From a virus: DNA of 25,119 nt. Positions 1-8,882 of this stretch are shown here, piece by piece. The notes beneath the pieces were generated by a model. That model had not been told where the DNA came from. It ran no database searches and was given only the letters and a program-made list of their open reading frames with translations. Position numbers and translations under genes: made by a program. The stretch covers positions 1-25,119 of the IMG/VR virus record IMGVR_UViG_3300007558_000004. One strand, given 5' to 3'. Position 1 is the stretch's first letter. Each line of letters opens with the position of its first letter.

Positions 1-359
1 TAGACCCTACGTTTAGCGTTGAGTACAACGAAGGCTTTACTCCTGTTTCTTCACCCAACGCTCGTATTGTCTATACTGGTAGCCAAGACGTAAGTTCTCA
101 AATCTCTCTTACACTATCAACCCGTAACTCTACGTCACAGGACCGTGCAGTTACTTGGGCCGTTTACAAGAATGGTGTTGCTCTTGGTGGTAAAACTATC
201 CGCACAATCTCTCCTGCAACCTGGGGTTCCATTACGGTAACAGGCTATACTGTTCTCAGCACCAATGACTACATTGAAATCAAGTCTAGTGCTGACGACA
301 TTTGCACGATTGACTATGCTTCTGGTTACCTCACAATTGTAGGACTTCCTGAGCTATGA
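1..359 (+). CDS. C-terminal part of a beta-rich phage structural protein (5' end outside window)
   Basis: An open frame runs in from the left edge (codons in phase with position 3) and stops at TGA 357-359, giving about 118 residues of a C-terminus. The sequence is rich in Ser, Thr, Val and Tyr, with alternating hydrophobic residues, short Gly/Asn turns (for example YKNGVALGG) and a final YLTIVGLPEL. This resembles the jelly-roll or C1q/TNF-like domains that end many phage head-decoration or fibre proteins. The stop overlaps the ATG of the tail tubular A gene by 4 bases (ATGA), so the two are probably translated together. Its place just upstream of the tail-tube genes suggests a virion surface protein from the capsid region. 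The exact role (head fibre, decoration or receptor binding) cannot be decided from this fragment. Confidence 0.7.
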   Translation, partial: DPTFSVEYNEGFTPVSSPNARIVYTGSQDVSSQISLTLSTRNSTSQDRAVTWAVYKNGVALGGKTIRTISPATWGSITVTGYTVLSTNDYIEIKSSADDICTIDYASGYLTIVGLPEL

Positions 360-1075
360 GAACTACACTCCTAGATATCGTTCAGTCAATCCTGTCTGAC
401 ATGGACTCAGAGGATGTTAACAGCATCTCTGACACCACAGAAGCCCAACAGGTAGCTTCGGTTGTACAGGACACTTACTTTAACATCGTCACTAGCAAAA
501 ATATCCCAGAGCTTAAGGCTGCATTCACGATCACGTCACTGTCTCAGCTTGCTAGGCCGACCTACTTTAAGTACCCTACCGATGTAAAAGACATCGAACA
601 ACTGTTCTACAATGTGTCAAGAACTGGTGGTGCTGACTACAGAGAGGTTAAGTGGATTGAGCCAGAGCAATTCTTGGCACGTATGCCCAAGGACGGTACC
701 GTCATCACAGACGTTGATGGTACAACTGTTTCTGTAAACAACGACCGTATGCCAACATACTATACGTCATTTGACGATGAACATATTATTATGGATGCAT
801 ACGATGTTTCCATTGAGCCTATCCTTGCTGAGAACAAGACGAAAGCTTTTGGTACGAGATACCCCACCTTTGTCATCTCTGACACATTTGAACCTGACCT
901 AGACAACGTGCTTCTCCCCTATCTTCTTGCTGAAGCTAAGTCAGCTTGCTTCTCTTTATTCAAGGCTGGTAGTGACCCTAAGATTGAACAGTCTGCTCGT
1001 AGGCTGAAGTCCGCTGTACAGAACGACATGTACAAGACACGCAAAAGCAACATCAGAAATAACTATGGACGTTAA
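356..1075 (+). CDS. Tail tubular protein A (T7 gp11-like adaptor)
   Basis: This 239-residue protein is recognised as the tail tubular protein A family, which forms the gatekeeper ring joining the portal to the tail nozzle in T7-like phages. The N-terminus (MRTTLLDIVQSILSDMDSED) is typical of the marine podovirus members, as is the central part with YFKYPTDVKDIEQLFYN. A C-terminal helical region follows, with LLAEAKSACFSLFKAGSD and a basic end. T7 gp11 is 196 residues, so this one is somewhat longer. The start ATG overlaps the previous stop by 4 bases, and the end overlaps the next gene by 11 bases. The nearby tail tubular protein B gene supports the call. The family assignment is from sequence recognition and gene order. 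Confidence 0.88.
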   Translation: MRTTLLDIVQSILSDMDSEDVNSISDTTEAQQVASVVQDTYFNIVTSKNIPELKAAFTITSLSQLARPTYFKYPTDVKDIEQLFYNVSRTGGADYREVKWIEPEQFLARMPKDGTVITDVDGTTVSVNNDRMPTYYTSFDDEHIIMDAYDVSIEPILAENKTKAFGTRYPTFVISDTFEPDLDNVLLPYLLAEAKSACFSLFKAGSDPKIEQSARRLKSAVQNDMYKTRKSNIRNNYGR

Positions 1076-1355
1076 GACTACTGACGACAGAATTGTTGTC
1101 ACCAGCCCGAAGGTTAAAACAACCTACACAATCTCTAGGTACCTTGGCTTCTGGGTCATAAAAGTTGACACAGGTAAAATGCCAGAGGACCTACAGGGTC
1201 GCTTTACGTCATCTAAGTTAGCTCTTACGTGTTTGCAAAAGTACCTGAACTCCATCACAGAATCTAACTCGGTGCGCCGAGAGTATTTCAAAGAAAGACG
1301 TAGGGAGCGGAAAGAAGAAGATGGCGCAAAGAGCAAACCAGAAGATAGTCAATAA
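1065..1355 (+). CDS. Small conserved protein between the two tail-tube genes
   Basis: This is a 96-residue protein of unknown function. Its start ATG (1065) lies inside the end of tail tubular A, and its last 35 bases overlap the start of tail tubular B, so it belongs to the same transcript. The first 65 residues look folded, with a motif around GFWVIKVDTGKMPEDLQG and then FTSSKLAL. The last 30 are very charged (repeated Arg, Lys, Glu) and are probably disordered. The purine-rich stretch that encodes this charged tail (ggaaagaag, about 1311-1319) also works as the ribosome binding site of the tail tubular B gene. That dual use may explain the tail. A role in tail assembly or as a minor virion part is only inferred from position. 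Confidence 0.7.
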   Translation: MDVKTTDDRIVVTSPKVKTTYTISRYLGFWVIKVDTGKMPEDLQGRFTSSKLALTCLQKYLNSITESNSVRREYFKERRRERKEEDGAKSKPEDSQ

Positions 1356-3441
1356 CTTTATCAAGGGTCTTATTACTGAGGCTGGTGAACTTTCTTTTCC
1401 TGAGGGTGCTTCGGTAGACGAACTTAACTGTGACCTTCGTAAAGATGGTTCTCGTCGTAGACGCCTTGGTGTAGCTATTGAAGACAGTGCTGTTGCTGGT
1501 CCTGTTGTCAATGACGAAGACATTGTAACGAGTGGTGATTGGGTTAATGCTGGTGGTGTAGCTAACAAAGAGTTTCTTGTAGTACAGATTGGTGGTACTC
1601 TTTACTTCTACAACAAGGGTGCTCCCCCTTACTCTGGTGACCAAGCACCCTTCACAGTAGACCTTAACAGCTTCTCGTCTGGTTACGGTCTTGGTGCTGC
1701 TTACTACCACTGCAGCTTTACCTCACTTAAGGGTTATCTTGTAGTATCCAGTGGTGGTATTAACTCCTTCTACGTCAAGTACTCTTCGTCAACGAACACC
1801 ATTACCACAGGCAACATTACCCACAATGTTAGGGACTTCGAGTGGCAGGGTGACACAAGTACCTACTACGAAGCTGGGTCCTCTACTGAGGTTAATCGTC
1901 TGTATGACGCAGAGAACTCTGGGTGGGGCGCAACCAATGCTCCTGCCTATGATGGTAAACCACTTACTATGCCTTGGTATGCTGGTAAGGATGCTGATGG
2001 TAACTATGATTCCGCTGAGTGGGATAAGATCTTTGCTGGCTCTTCGCTTACTGCCAACGGCCACAACATCCTTAACTTCTTTGCAAAGGTTCGCTCAGGT
2101 ATTACTACTGAGATTGAGACATCTCGCTTCAAGTGTGCAGAGGCTTTCTCTGGTCGAGTATTCTATGCTGGCCTAGACAGTGAGAAGAACTCAGGTACAA
2201 TTCTTTTCAGTCGCCTTATTGAGAACGTTTCTGACTTTGGTGTCTGTCACCAAGTCAACGACCCTACTGCAGAGTACCTCAGTGACCTTTTGGATACTGA
2301 CGGTGGTGAGATCAAAATCCCTGACTGTGTCGGTATCAAACGTCTCTATGCGTTTAGAACGTCTCTGTACATCTTTGCTGAGAACGGTGTTTGGTCTATC
2401 TCTGGTGTTGACGGTATCTTTAAGGCTTCTGCTTACTCCATCAACCGTGTGTCAAACGTAGGTATTACTACCTCAACAAGCTTTGTGGCTGCAGAAGGTA
2501 TTCCACTCTGGTGGTCTCGTTTCGGTATCCATACTCTGAACTTCGATCAGGTTAGTGGTACTGCTTCTGAACAGAACCTTTCTATTCCTACCATTCAGTC
2601 TTACTGGGATGACATCCCTGCTAACTCCAAAGACAATGTAACTGCAGTATACGACAACATCAGTAAAAGAGTCTACTGGTTCTACCCTGATGATAACGAA
2701 CCAACAAACAATAAACTTAACAACGCACTCATACTTGATGTACCACTCCAGGCTTTCTTCCCTTGGAGGATCTCTGATGATAACACAGAATCGTCTGTCA
2801 AAGCCCACGTAGTTGGGGCCGTGTTCTATTCAGGCTATGGTGCGTCTGATCTCGTTATCAATGTTATTACCTCTAACGGTGACAATGTTGTGTCTAACTC
2901 CTCTAACGTAGTCGTTACGAGACAGCATCCGTTTAACAGCGGCGACAGTGCTATTATTCTTCTTGTAAGAAGCCGTGACACAAAACAACTGACGATGGCT
3001 ACATTTACCTCTACAGGCTTTACTGACTGGGGTAATGCTAGTTACACGTCCTTTGCTGAGACTGGTTACGATTTCATTGGTGACCTGACCCTAAAGAAGA
3101 ATGCACCATTCCTCACTGTCTACTCTCGTTTGACAGAAGAGGGTTTCGAGTACACCAATGGCGAGTACGAAGTTGTTAGGCCATCATCTCTTCTTGTGTC
3201 AACTGCATGGGACTTCAAGGAAACCTTTAACGAACCACAACAGGCATATAGACTTAAGTATCCAGTTGTGGTAGACTCACAGGACCCAAGCATTTTCAAC
3301 TACCCTGAAGAAATGATCGTAACTAGACTTAAAGTACGTGGTCATGGTCGTTCAGTGCGTATTCGCTTCGAGAGCGAGGGGTCTAATGACTTTATTCTCC
3401 TAGGTTACGCAATGGTACAGGGTGTCAACGGAAGGCCGTAA
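1321..3441 (+). CDS. Tail tubular protein B (T7 gp12-like nozzle)
   Basis: This 706-residue protein is recognised as tail tubular protein B, which in T7-like podoviruses forms the tail nozzle below the gp11 ring. The N-terminus has the family signature of a short basic lead, then FIKGLITEAGELSFPEGA, then an NCDLRKDGSRRRRLG segment. The body is a beta-propeller-like series with many GG/YY turns, including the FAENGVWSISG stretch near residue 350-360. T7 gp12 is 794 residues, so the length is reasonable. A purine-rich Shine-Dalgarno (ggaaagaag) sits just before the ATG. The gene follows tail tubular A with only one small gene between, and precedes the internal virion proteins, as in T7. Confidence is high for family and moderate for detailed structure. 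Confidence 0.9.
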   Translation: MAQRANQKIVNNFIKGLITEAGELSFPEGASVDELNCDLRKDGSRRRRLGVAIEDSAVAGPVVNDEDIVTSGDWVNAGGVANKEFLVVQIGGTLYFYNKGAPPYSGDQAPFTVDLNSFSSGYGLGAAYYHCSFTSLKGYLVVSSGGINSFYVKYSSSTNTITTGNITHNVRDFEWQGDTSTYYEAGSSTEVNRLYDAENSGWGATNAPAYDGKPLTMPWYAGKDADGNYDSAEWDKIFAGSSLTANGHNILNFFAKVRSGITTEIETSRFKCAEAFSGRVFYAGLDSEKNSGTILFSRLIENVSDFGVCHQVNDPTAEYLSDLLDTDGGEIKIPDCVGIKRLYAFRTSLYIFAENGVWSISGVDGIFKASAYSINRVSNVGITTSTSFVAAEGIPLWWSRFGIHTLNFDQVSGTASEQNLSIPTIQSYWDDIPANSKDNVTAVYDNISKRVYWFYPDDNEPTNNKLNNALILDVPLQAFFPWRISDDNTESSVKAHVVGAVFYSGYGASDLVINVITSNGDNVVSNSSNVVVTRQHPFNSGDSAIILLVRSRDTKQLTMATFTSTGFTDWGNASYTSFAETGYDFIGDLTLKKNAPFLTVYSRLTEEGFEYTNGEYEVVRPSSLLVSTAWDFKETFNEPQQAYRLKYPVVVDSQDPSIFNYPEEMIVTRLKVRGHGRSVRIRFESEGSNDFILLGYAMVQGVNGRP

Positions 3442-3442
3442 C

Positions 3443-3898
3443 TTGTCTAAAGACGAAACTGTAATTCGTAAAGCAGTGGCTGACGACATCCTTGAGTGTC
3501 TGATGCTTTTCAAACAATTCCACAAAGAAGCAAAACTTCCTTACTCGTGGGATGCCAACAAAACACAGAAGGTCTTCTTAGAAACGCTTTCTGTTGATAA
3601 CTTCGAAATATTTGTCGCTGAAAAAGACAAAGAACTTATCGGGTTTATCAGTTGTATGTACATGGAACCACTTTTTTCAAGCGACAAAGTGTCTACAGAC
3701 ATTGCTTGGTTTGTACACAAGGACCACAGAAACTCTACTACAGGGTTTAGACTAATGAAGGTCTACGAAGAGTGGGCCTTGTCAAAAGGTATTAAGTACA
3801 TTGGCATGGCCTACCTTGAGAGGGTGACAGACCTTTCCAAAGTGTACGAGAAAAAGGGTTACGTTAAAGCCGAGACCCACTATATGAAGGAGTTTTAA
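3443..3898 (+). CDS. GNAT-fold acetyltransferase-like protein at the T7 gp13 position
   Basis: This protein of about 151 residues has the GNAT N-acetyltransferase pattern. An N-terminal IRKAVADDILECLMLFKQF helix region is followed by central strands (EIFVAEKDKELIGFISC and TDIAWFVHKDHR), then an acetyl-CoA-loop-like RNSTTGFRL and a final YEKKGYV. I prefer the TTG start at 3443. It follows the previous stop directly and has ggaagg (3430-3435) seven bases upstream. A GTG at 3422, in the same frame, would add 7 residues. T7 gp13, an internal virion protein at the same place between the tail nozzle and gp14, also has a GNAT-like sequence. This may therefore be a virion-assembly protein rather than an active enzyme. 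The acceptor substrate is unknown. Confidence 0.8.
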   Translation: MSKDETVIRKAVADDILECLMLFKQFHKEAKLPYSWDANKTQKVFLETLSVDNFEIFVAEKDKELIGFISCMYMEPLFSSDKVSTDIAWFVHKDHRNSTTGFRLMKVYEEWALSKGIKYIGMAYLERVTDLSKVYEKKGYVKAETHYMKEF

Positions 3899-3899
3899 T

Positions 3900-4418
3900 A
3901 TGCCCGTCTTTACAGCTATTGGTGCAGCACTTGGTGGTATCTCTGCAGCGGCGGCTGCTGTTGGTACTGTAGGTGTTGTCGCTGGTGTGGGTGGTGTTGT
4001 TGCTGCTAATAAGTCTGCTCAAGCAGCTAAAGCAGCCACCCAGTCTGCTCAACAAGTTGTTGAAACGCAGAAACAAATGCAAGTTGTTCAAGAAAACAGA
4101 CAACGCAGGGCCGCTATCCGTAGCACCATTATTGCACGTGCTCAGGCCGCAGCACAGGCCCAAGCATACGGTGTAAGTGATACCTCCATGGTTGCTGGTG
4201 GTCTTGGTAGTATCTCCTCTCAGCTTGGTGCTAACCTTGGTTATGGTAGCCAAATGAGTGGTCTGGGTATGAGGGCGTCTGACTTCCAGATGGCTCAGAT
4301 TGGTTTCCAAGGTCAGTCTGATTTGTATAGCACCTACAGCGGTGCACTATTCGGGGCCTCTAAGCTTGCCTTTGGTTCAAGCTATGGTAAGCAGTTCACT
4401 GCTAGCATCTTTGGGTAA
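3900..4418 (+). CDS. Internal virion protein B (T7 gp14-like)
   Basis: This 172-residue protein resembles the T7 gp14 family, ejected at infection to form the channel in the outer membrane. The first 35 residues are a long Ala/Gly/Val hydrophobic stretch (GISAAAAAVGTVGVVAGVGG). An Ala/Gln-rich helix that could form a coiled coil follows at about residues 38-90, then a Gly/Ser/Met-rich C-terminal half. A strong Shine-Dalgarno (aaggag) lies seven bases before the ATG, within the end of the GNAT gene. Position between the gp13-like gene and the two very large internal proteins matches T7 order. Sequence composition and synteny carry the call, since gp14 proteins are poorly conserved. Confidence 0.8.
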   Translation: MPVFTAIGAALGGISAAAAAVGTVGVVAGVGGVVAANKSAQAAKAATQSAQQVVETQKQMQVVQENRQRRAAIRSTIIARAQAAAQAQAYGVSDTSMVAGGLGSISSQLGANLGYGSQMSGLGMRASDFQMAQIGFQGQSDLYSTYSGALFGASKLAFGSSYGKQFTASIFG

Positions 4419-4428
4419 GTGATTTAAA

Positions 4429-7400
4429 ATGGCAACATTACCCACTATTCAAGCAGAGATTGACAACGAAAAGGCTCTTATCGCCTCTACTGATGTCATT
4501 AAAGTAGCCGTAGGCAAACCTGATCCTTTCTCTGAGAGGAACTTGTCTGCCAACACTGATATCGCTTTGGCTATGGGTATCCCCCTTTCGTCAATCGAAA
4601 ACACAAACGAGAGTGGCCTACCTATCTCAAGTCCCGCAGCGGCTATGGCGGCTATGCAGGACGTGTCTGTACAGGATCAGGTAGACGCAGCCTATGAAGA
4701 AGGGAAGACCCCTGAGGAAGCTGCTACGGTGGTCTCTGAGCGTCTTTCAAAAGAGTCTGACATGTCTGTTCAGGAGTTTGTCCTGATGCAGGGTCTTGCT
4801 CTTGCTGACCAGACGATTAACCCAGCTAACGCTAGAACCATGACGAACATGGCTATCTGGGATCGTCTTATTGGTGAGGCTATCGACAAGAACGAGCAGG
4901 GTCTCTTCAGCAAATTTCTTACTTTCCTTGACATCAACGTTCTTCGTCAGCTTCCAATTGGAGCTATTGAAGATATTACCATGCGGTCTAACCGTGAGGG
5001 TGAGACTATCAAAGAGGCTTTCCTAAACAAATCCCCTGATGAGTTCCTTAAGTGGGCTACAGTCTATATTGAAGACCGTAGTAAAGAAGGTGTCTTCTCG
5101 TCGGATTCCATCTGGAACCTCTACAAAATTGCAAATGATGCCCGCTACCTCGGCAATGACCCTGCCGCTGCCGCATTTGCTGCTATTGGTGTTACAGACC
5201 TTATCCCAGTTGCTGAGGTGGCTGGTGCAGTAGGCAGGGGTTCTGTCAAATCTGTCACATCAATTCGACGTGGTATTGACGCACTGGCTGTTCTTCGTGA
5301 TGCTGAGGAGTCCGCTCTAGCCTTAGGTCAGAAGATACGCAGAGAGGGTGTACAAGTTGACAGAGTTGAGGCTGGACGTAGTCTTCCTCAGCACCTTGAT
5401 CCCGTGAAGGGTCCTGTAGAAAGACCTAACCTTGCTGTTATAAGTGCAGAGACAAGATCGTCAGGCTTGTTTGAAGACCTTGAGAGTTTGAACAAACGGG
5501 GTTCTCTAGGTGAGTACCTTCCTGAGGCTACCATTAAACGTTTGGCTGACGATGCTGCAGAGGCTGTGTCAAAGCGTGTCAAGGACACTGTAGTTAAGTT
5601 CACTCAGCTTGTTGACGAGGGTTCTAACGACTACAGGGTTATTGTCCAGCTCGGTGCTGATGGAGGTAAACCATTCCCGAATAAGACCGCAGCACAGAGG
5701 GCTATCGGTAGCGAACCTTCACTTGTTCCTATCAAGAATCCTAATGGGCGTGGCTGGTTACTTCAGGGTGAGAAACGTCTTGATGTCCTAGGTGAGGGTG
5801 ACATCGGTGAGATTGTGAATAAGGACCTGTTTGCAGGTAAGACTGGTTTTGGTCAGACAGCAAACTACATTTCTGATGTTGTTAACCGTGTGTTTGAACC
5901 AGTTACTATTCGTCTTGGTGATCGTCTTGGTGCTAAGTTCATGCAGGCTGAGGCAGGCAGAACTCTTATTGCTGAGGCTGTCAAACCTTACCAGAAAGTA
6001 GTCCGCTCTGTAGGCTCTAAAGACCTCAACAAGCTTGGTAAGTACTTCGAGAGACTTCGTGATGGTGACCTTGCACACCTTCGTAGTGCTCCTGATGAGA
6101 TTACCTTCCGTGCTCATTGGGCCGCTGCAAATGGGGCCGCACCAAGCGACAAGGTTGTCAAAGCATACCATGCTATCCTAGATATCAACAACGCAACCTG
6201 GAACATTAAAGCATCTGATCGTCTTAAACGTGTAGTTGCTGAGGGTGGTGAGCTTGTAGAAATTCGTGATGGTTACACTGACATTGGTTACCGAGTTACA
6301 AATGTTCCTACTGATGATCTTGTTTTTGATGTTGCAGCTAACCGTGTAGTCTCCTCGGATAGTCTTGATGACCTTATTGTATACAAGGTTGTTGACCCCT
6401 ACGAAGGCTTCCAGTACATCACTAATGTTAAGCGTGTTCGTGCTCTTAATAAGTCTGACGTGATGCCATACAACATTGGTGGTCCTCGTACTAACGCACA
6501 GTTCCGCTGGTTTGTTGGTACTGTCTTCGAGCAGACCCTTGAGTCTGGGCGTAAGGTTAACTCTACCTTCAAAACTCTGCTTGGTTCCTTTGGTCAGAAG
6601 CAAGCACAAGGGGCTGTAACCGAAATCAATAACATCACCAGCCACATTAAAGACCTCCTTACAAAGCAGAACGTTCGTAAGATCGAAGAGCTTGTGCTTA
6701 CTAAGGAGCAGCGTAAGTTTATTGACGACCTGATCCGTAAGAATAACAACTGGGATGTCAACATTAACGACTTCGACGACCTGCTTAAGAAAGCCAAAGA
6801 CTACGGCATGAACTTCAGTGAAACATTTGTGTTTAAACAGCGTGACGCAAAGGTTCTCATGGAGCATACTGGTGTTGATGGTACTATTTCTGGTATGACA
6901 TACGGTGAGCTTGTCGGTGTTAGGACCAACATGCGTAGGGGTGACCAAGTTCTTCAGGAGTTTGGTGGTGGTAAAGCAGTTAACGCTGACCCAATCACGT
7001 CAATGCTTGAGCAGTTCTCCTCAGAAGCCTTTGGTTACGCTAACCGTGCGGCCACGAGAGATGCCATTGACGGTTGGGTTAAGCTTGCAGAGAAGTCTGG
7101 TCTTGTTGACTTCAAGGGCATTCCAAAGAATGACTTCATTGGTCGTCTGACAGAGTCTAAGGTTGTTGTAGGCGGAACATACGACAGCCTTGCTACCCAG
7201 CTTAAGGAACAACAGCGTATCCTTATCGCACGTTTGAACCAACCGACATGGTCTAGTAAGATGTGGGAAGACTTCACGTCAAGAGCTACTGAGGCTATCT
7301 TCCAAGGCACTGGGTTTAAGCTTGACTTGTCAAAGACCGACCCAGCCTCACAGCTTCTTAAGGTTGGCTTCTACTCCAAGATGGGTTTCTTCAACCCTGA

Positions 7401-8880
7401 CCAGCTTATCCTTCAGGCTATGCACTCCTCAGTCATTCTTGCTGCATCACCTAGGGCAGGCGTAAAGGCTATGGCCTATGCTCTTCCCGTTCAGGCTTTG
7501 GCAAGTATTTCTGACGATGCAACTCGTGCGCTGGGCCTTGCTCGTGTTGCCAAGTTCATGGATGTTGACCCAAATGAACTCGAACGTATTGTAAGATATG
7601 TGAGAGAGAGTGGTCGTAATACTGTTGATGGTAACATCATAGAGCTTCAGATGCCTAACGGTGTTTCTGCCGCCTCTAACCTGCCGGGTAAGGCAAGGGA
7701 ACGTGCGGGTCAGTTCTTGAAGGCATCCACTATCTTCTTTGATGCTGGTGAAAAAGTAACCAGAACCATGTCGATGATCACAGCGTTCCTTGAGCATGGT
7801 GTCAAACGTGCAGGTGAGGATGCGTTTAGTCCTTCAGGCTTGCGCTGGATTGCTAACCGTGAGCAAGATCTTACCTTCCGTATGACAACCACGTCTAAGG
7901 CTTCGTGGGCACAGGGTCCTGCCCGTGTACCTACTCAGTGGCTGTCTTACTCACTCAATGCCATGCAAGCACTTACTATCGGTCGTCAGTTTACCGCTGG
8001 TGAGAAGCTTAGGATGGCGGCGGTACTCGGCCCTCTCTGGGGTATGACTGGTCTTGGCCTCGGTCAGTACTCTAGCTACATCTTTGAAAAGCTTGGGTTC
8101 GATCCGTCTAAACCAGAGGATATTAAGGCATTCCACTTTATCAAGTACGGTCTTGGTGACTACATTCTTTCAGAGGTACTTGGTGGTGGAGAGATGGGCA
8201 CAGCCTATTCAGAACGTGTGTCTGTGGTCAACCAACCTATTGACTACGTCAAGGGTCTGTTCTCTGAGAACTTCATTACGACTGTCATGGGTCCGTCTGG
8301 TGAGATCGCTGGCGATATTTGGGGCGGGATCGTAAGAGTATTCTCTTCTGCTATTGGTGGCAGAGAGTACAAGTTTGGTGAAGACCTTAACGCAACACTA
8401 CGAAACATCTCGACCTATGATAAGTGGGTCAAGATCAGAGAGCTTATCGAAACTGGTAACTACTTGAGCCGTACCCACCGTACCGCTGGTGGTTACACCT
8501 TCGAGGGTGAAGATAAGAACATGGCGGTACGTTCCATTCTCTTTGGTGCAACACCTGCCCCTATCCAAGACTGGTACGACTACAACGAGATCATGTACAA
8601 GGAAGAGGGTGATGCCAAGGTAATCATTGACGACTTGCTTACTCTAGCAAGAGGTGCTAAACTTGACATGCTTTCGGATGACCCTGATCGGGTTAGGCTT
8701 GGTGCTGAAAAGTGGAGAGAAGCCACTGACCTACTCTGGGCAACACCACTCTCTGACGAGCTTAAGAGAGCAACCGAAACAAGGATGATCAACGAGAGCC
8801 AATTCCCAGAGATCATGAGAAACGCAATTAAGCTTGGCGTAGCCCGTGACGCCCAGATCATTGAGACACAAAGGAACTAA
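4429..8880 (+). CDS. Large internal virion / DNA ejection protein (gp16-like)
   Basis: With 1483 residues this is the largest gene here. It is the likely counterpart of T7 gp16, the inner-membrane part of the ejection channel. It is mostly Ala/Leu/Lys-rich helix with no recognisable cysteine-based or nucleotide-binding motif. A hydrophobic stretch near residues 230-260 (AAAAFAAIGVTDLIPVAEVAGAVG in part) and another around 1170-1200 could touch membrane. T7 gp16 carries a transglycosylase domain at its N-terminus. I see no such Glu-containing lysozyme pattern here, and a lysozyme-like domain occurs instead in the gene at 10976-11686. The start is 10 bases after the previous stop and lacks a clear Shine-Dalgarno. 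The ejection role is inferred from size, order and composition. Confidence 0.75.
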   Translation: MATLPTIQAEIDNEKALIASTDVIKVAVGKPDPFSERNLSANTDIALAMGIPLSSIENTNESGLPISSPAAAMAAMQDVSVQDQVDAAYEEGKTPEEAATVVSERLSKESDMSVQEFVLMQGLALADQTINPANARTMTNMAIWDRLIGEAIDKNEQGLFSKFLTFLDINVLRQLPIGAIEDITMRSNREGETIKEAFLNKSPDEFLKWATVYIEDRSKEGVFSSDSIWNLYKIANDARYLGNDPAAAAFAAIGVTDLIPVAEVAGAVGRGSVKSVTSIRRGIDALAVLRDAEESALALGQKIRREGVQVDRVEAGRSLPQHLDPVKGPVERPNLAVISAETRSSGLFEDLESLNKRGSLGEYLPEATIKRLADDAAEAVSKRVKDTVVKFTQLVDEGSNDYRVIVQLGADGGKPFPNKTAAQRAIGSEPSLVPIKNPNGRGWLLQGEKRLDVLGEGDIGEIVNKDLFAGKTGFGQTANYISDVVNRVFEPVTIRLGDRLGAKFMQAEAGRTLIAEAVKPYQKVVRSVGSKDLNKLGKYFERLRDGDLAHLRSAPDEITFRAHWAAANGAAPSDKVVKAYHAILDINNATWNIKASDRLKRVVAEGGELVEIRDGYTDIGYRVTNVPTDDLVFDVAANRVVSSDSLDDLIVYKVVDPYEGFQYITNVKRVRALNKSDVMPYNIGGPRTNAQFRWFVGTVFEQTLESGRKVNSTFKTLLGSFGQKQAQGAVTEINNITSHIKDLLTKQNVRKIEELVLTKEQRKFIDDLIRKNNNWDVNINDFDDLLKKAKDYGMNFSETFVFKQRDAKVLMEHTGVDGTISGMTYGELVGVRTNMRRGDQVLQEFGGGKAVNADPITSMLEQFSSEAFGYANRAATRDAIDGWVKLAEKSGLVDFKGIPKNDFIGRLTESKVVVGGTYDSLATQLKEQQRILIARLNQPTWSSKMWEDFTSRATEAIFQGTGFKLDLSKTDPASQLLKVGFYSKMGFFNPDQLILQAMHSSVILAASPRAGVKAMAYALPVQALASISDDATRALGLARVAKFMDVDPNELERIVRYVRESGRNTVDGNIIELQMPNGVSAASNLPGKARERAGQFLKASTIFFDAGEKVTRTMSMITAFLEHGVKRAGEDAFSPSGLRWIANREQDLTFRMTTTSKASWAQGPARVPTQWLSYSLNAMQALTIGRQFTAGEKLRMAAVLGPLWGMTGLGLGQYSSYIFEKLGFDPSKPEDIKAFHFIKYGLGDYILSEVLGGGEMGTAYSERVSVVNQPIDYVKGLFSENFITTVMGPSGEIAGDIWGGIVRVFSSAIGGREYKFGEDLNATLRNISTYDKWVKIRELIETGNYLSRTHRTAGGYTFEGEDKNMAVRSILFGATPAPIQDWYDYNEIMYKEEGDAKVIIDDLLTLARGAKLDMLSDDPDRVRLGAEKWREATDLLWATPLSDELKRATETRMINESQFPEIMRNAIKLGVARDAQIIETQRN

Positions 8881-8882
8881 CT

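Noticed and set aside
1288-1710. 140-codon open frame on the - strand opposite the start of tail tubular protein B
   Set aside because: Composition (Thr, Val, Ser, Arg) is that of an antisense frame, and the + strand gene is well supported.
6178-6948. Long open frame on the - strand (256 codons) inside the large ejection protein gene
   Set aside because: It is antisense to a strong + strand gene, has low-complexity composition rich in Val, Thr, Asn and Leu typical of a reversed frame, and matches no family. The + strand gene explains the region.
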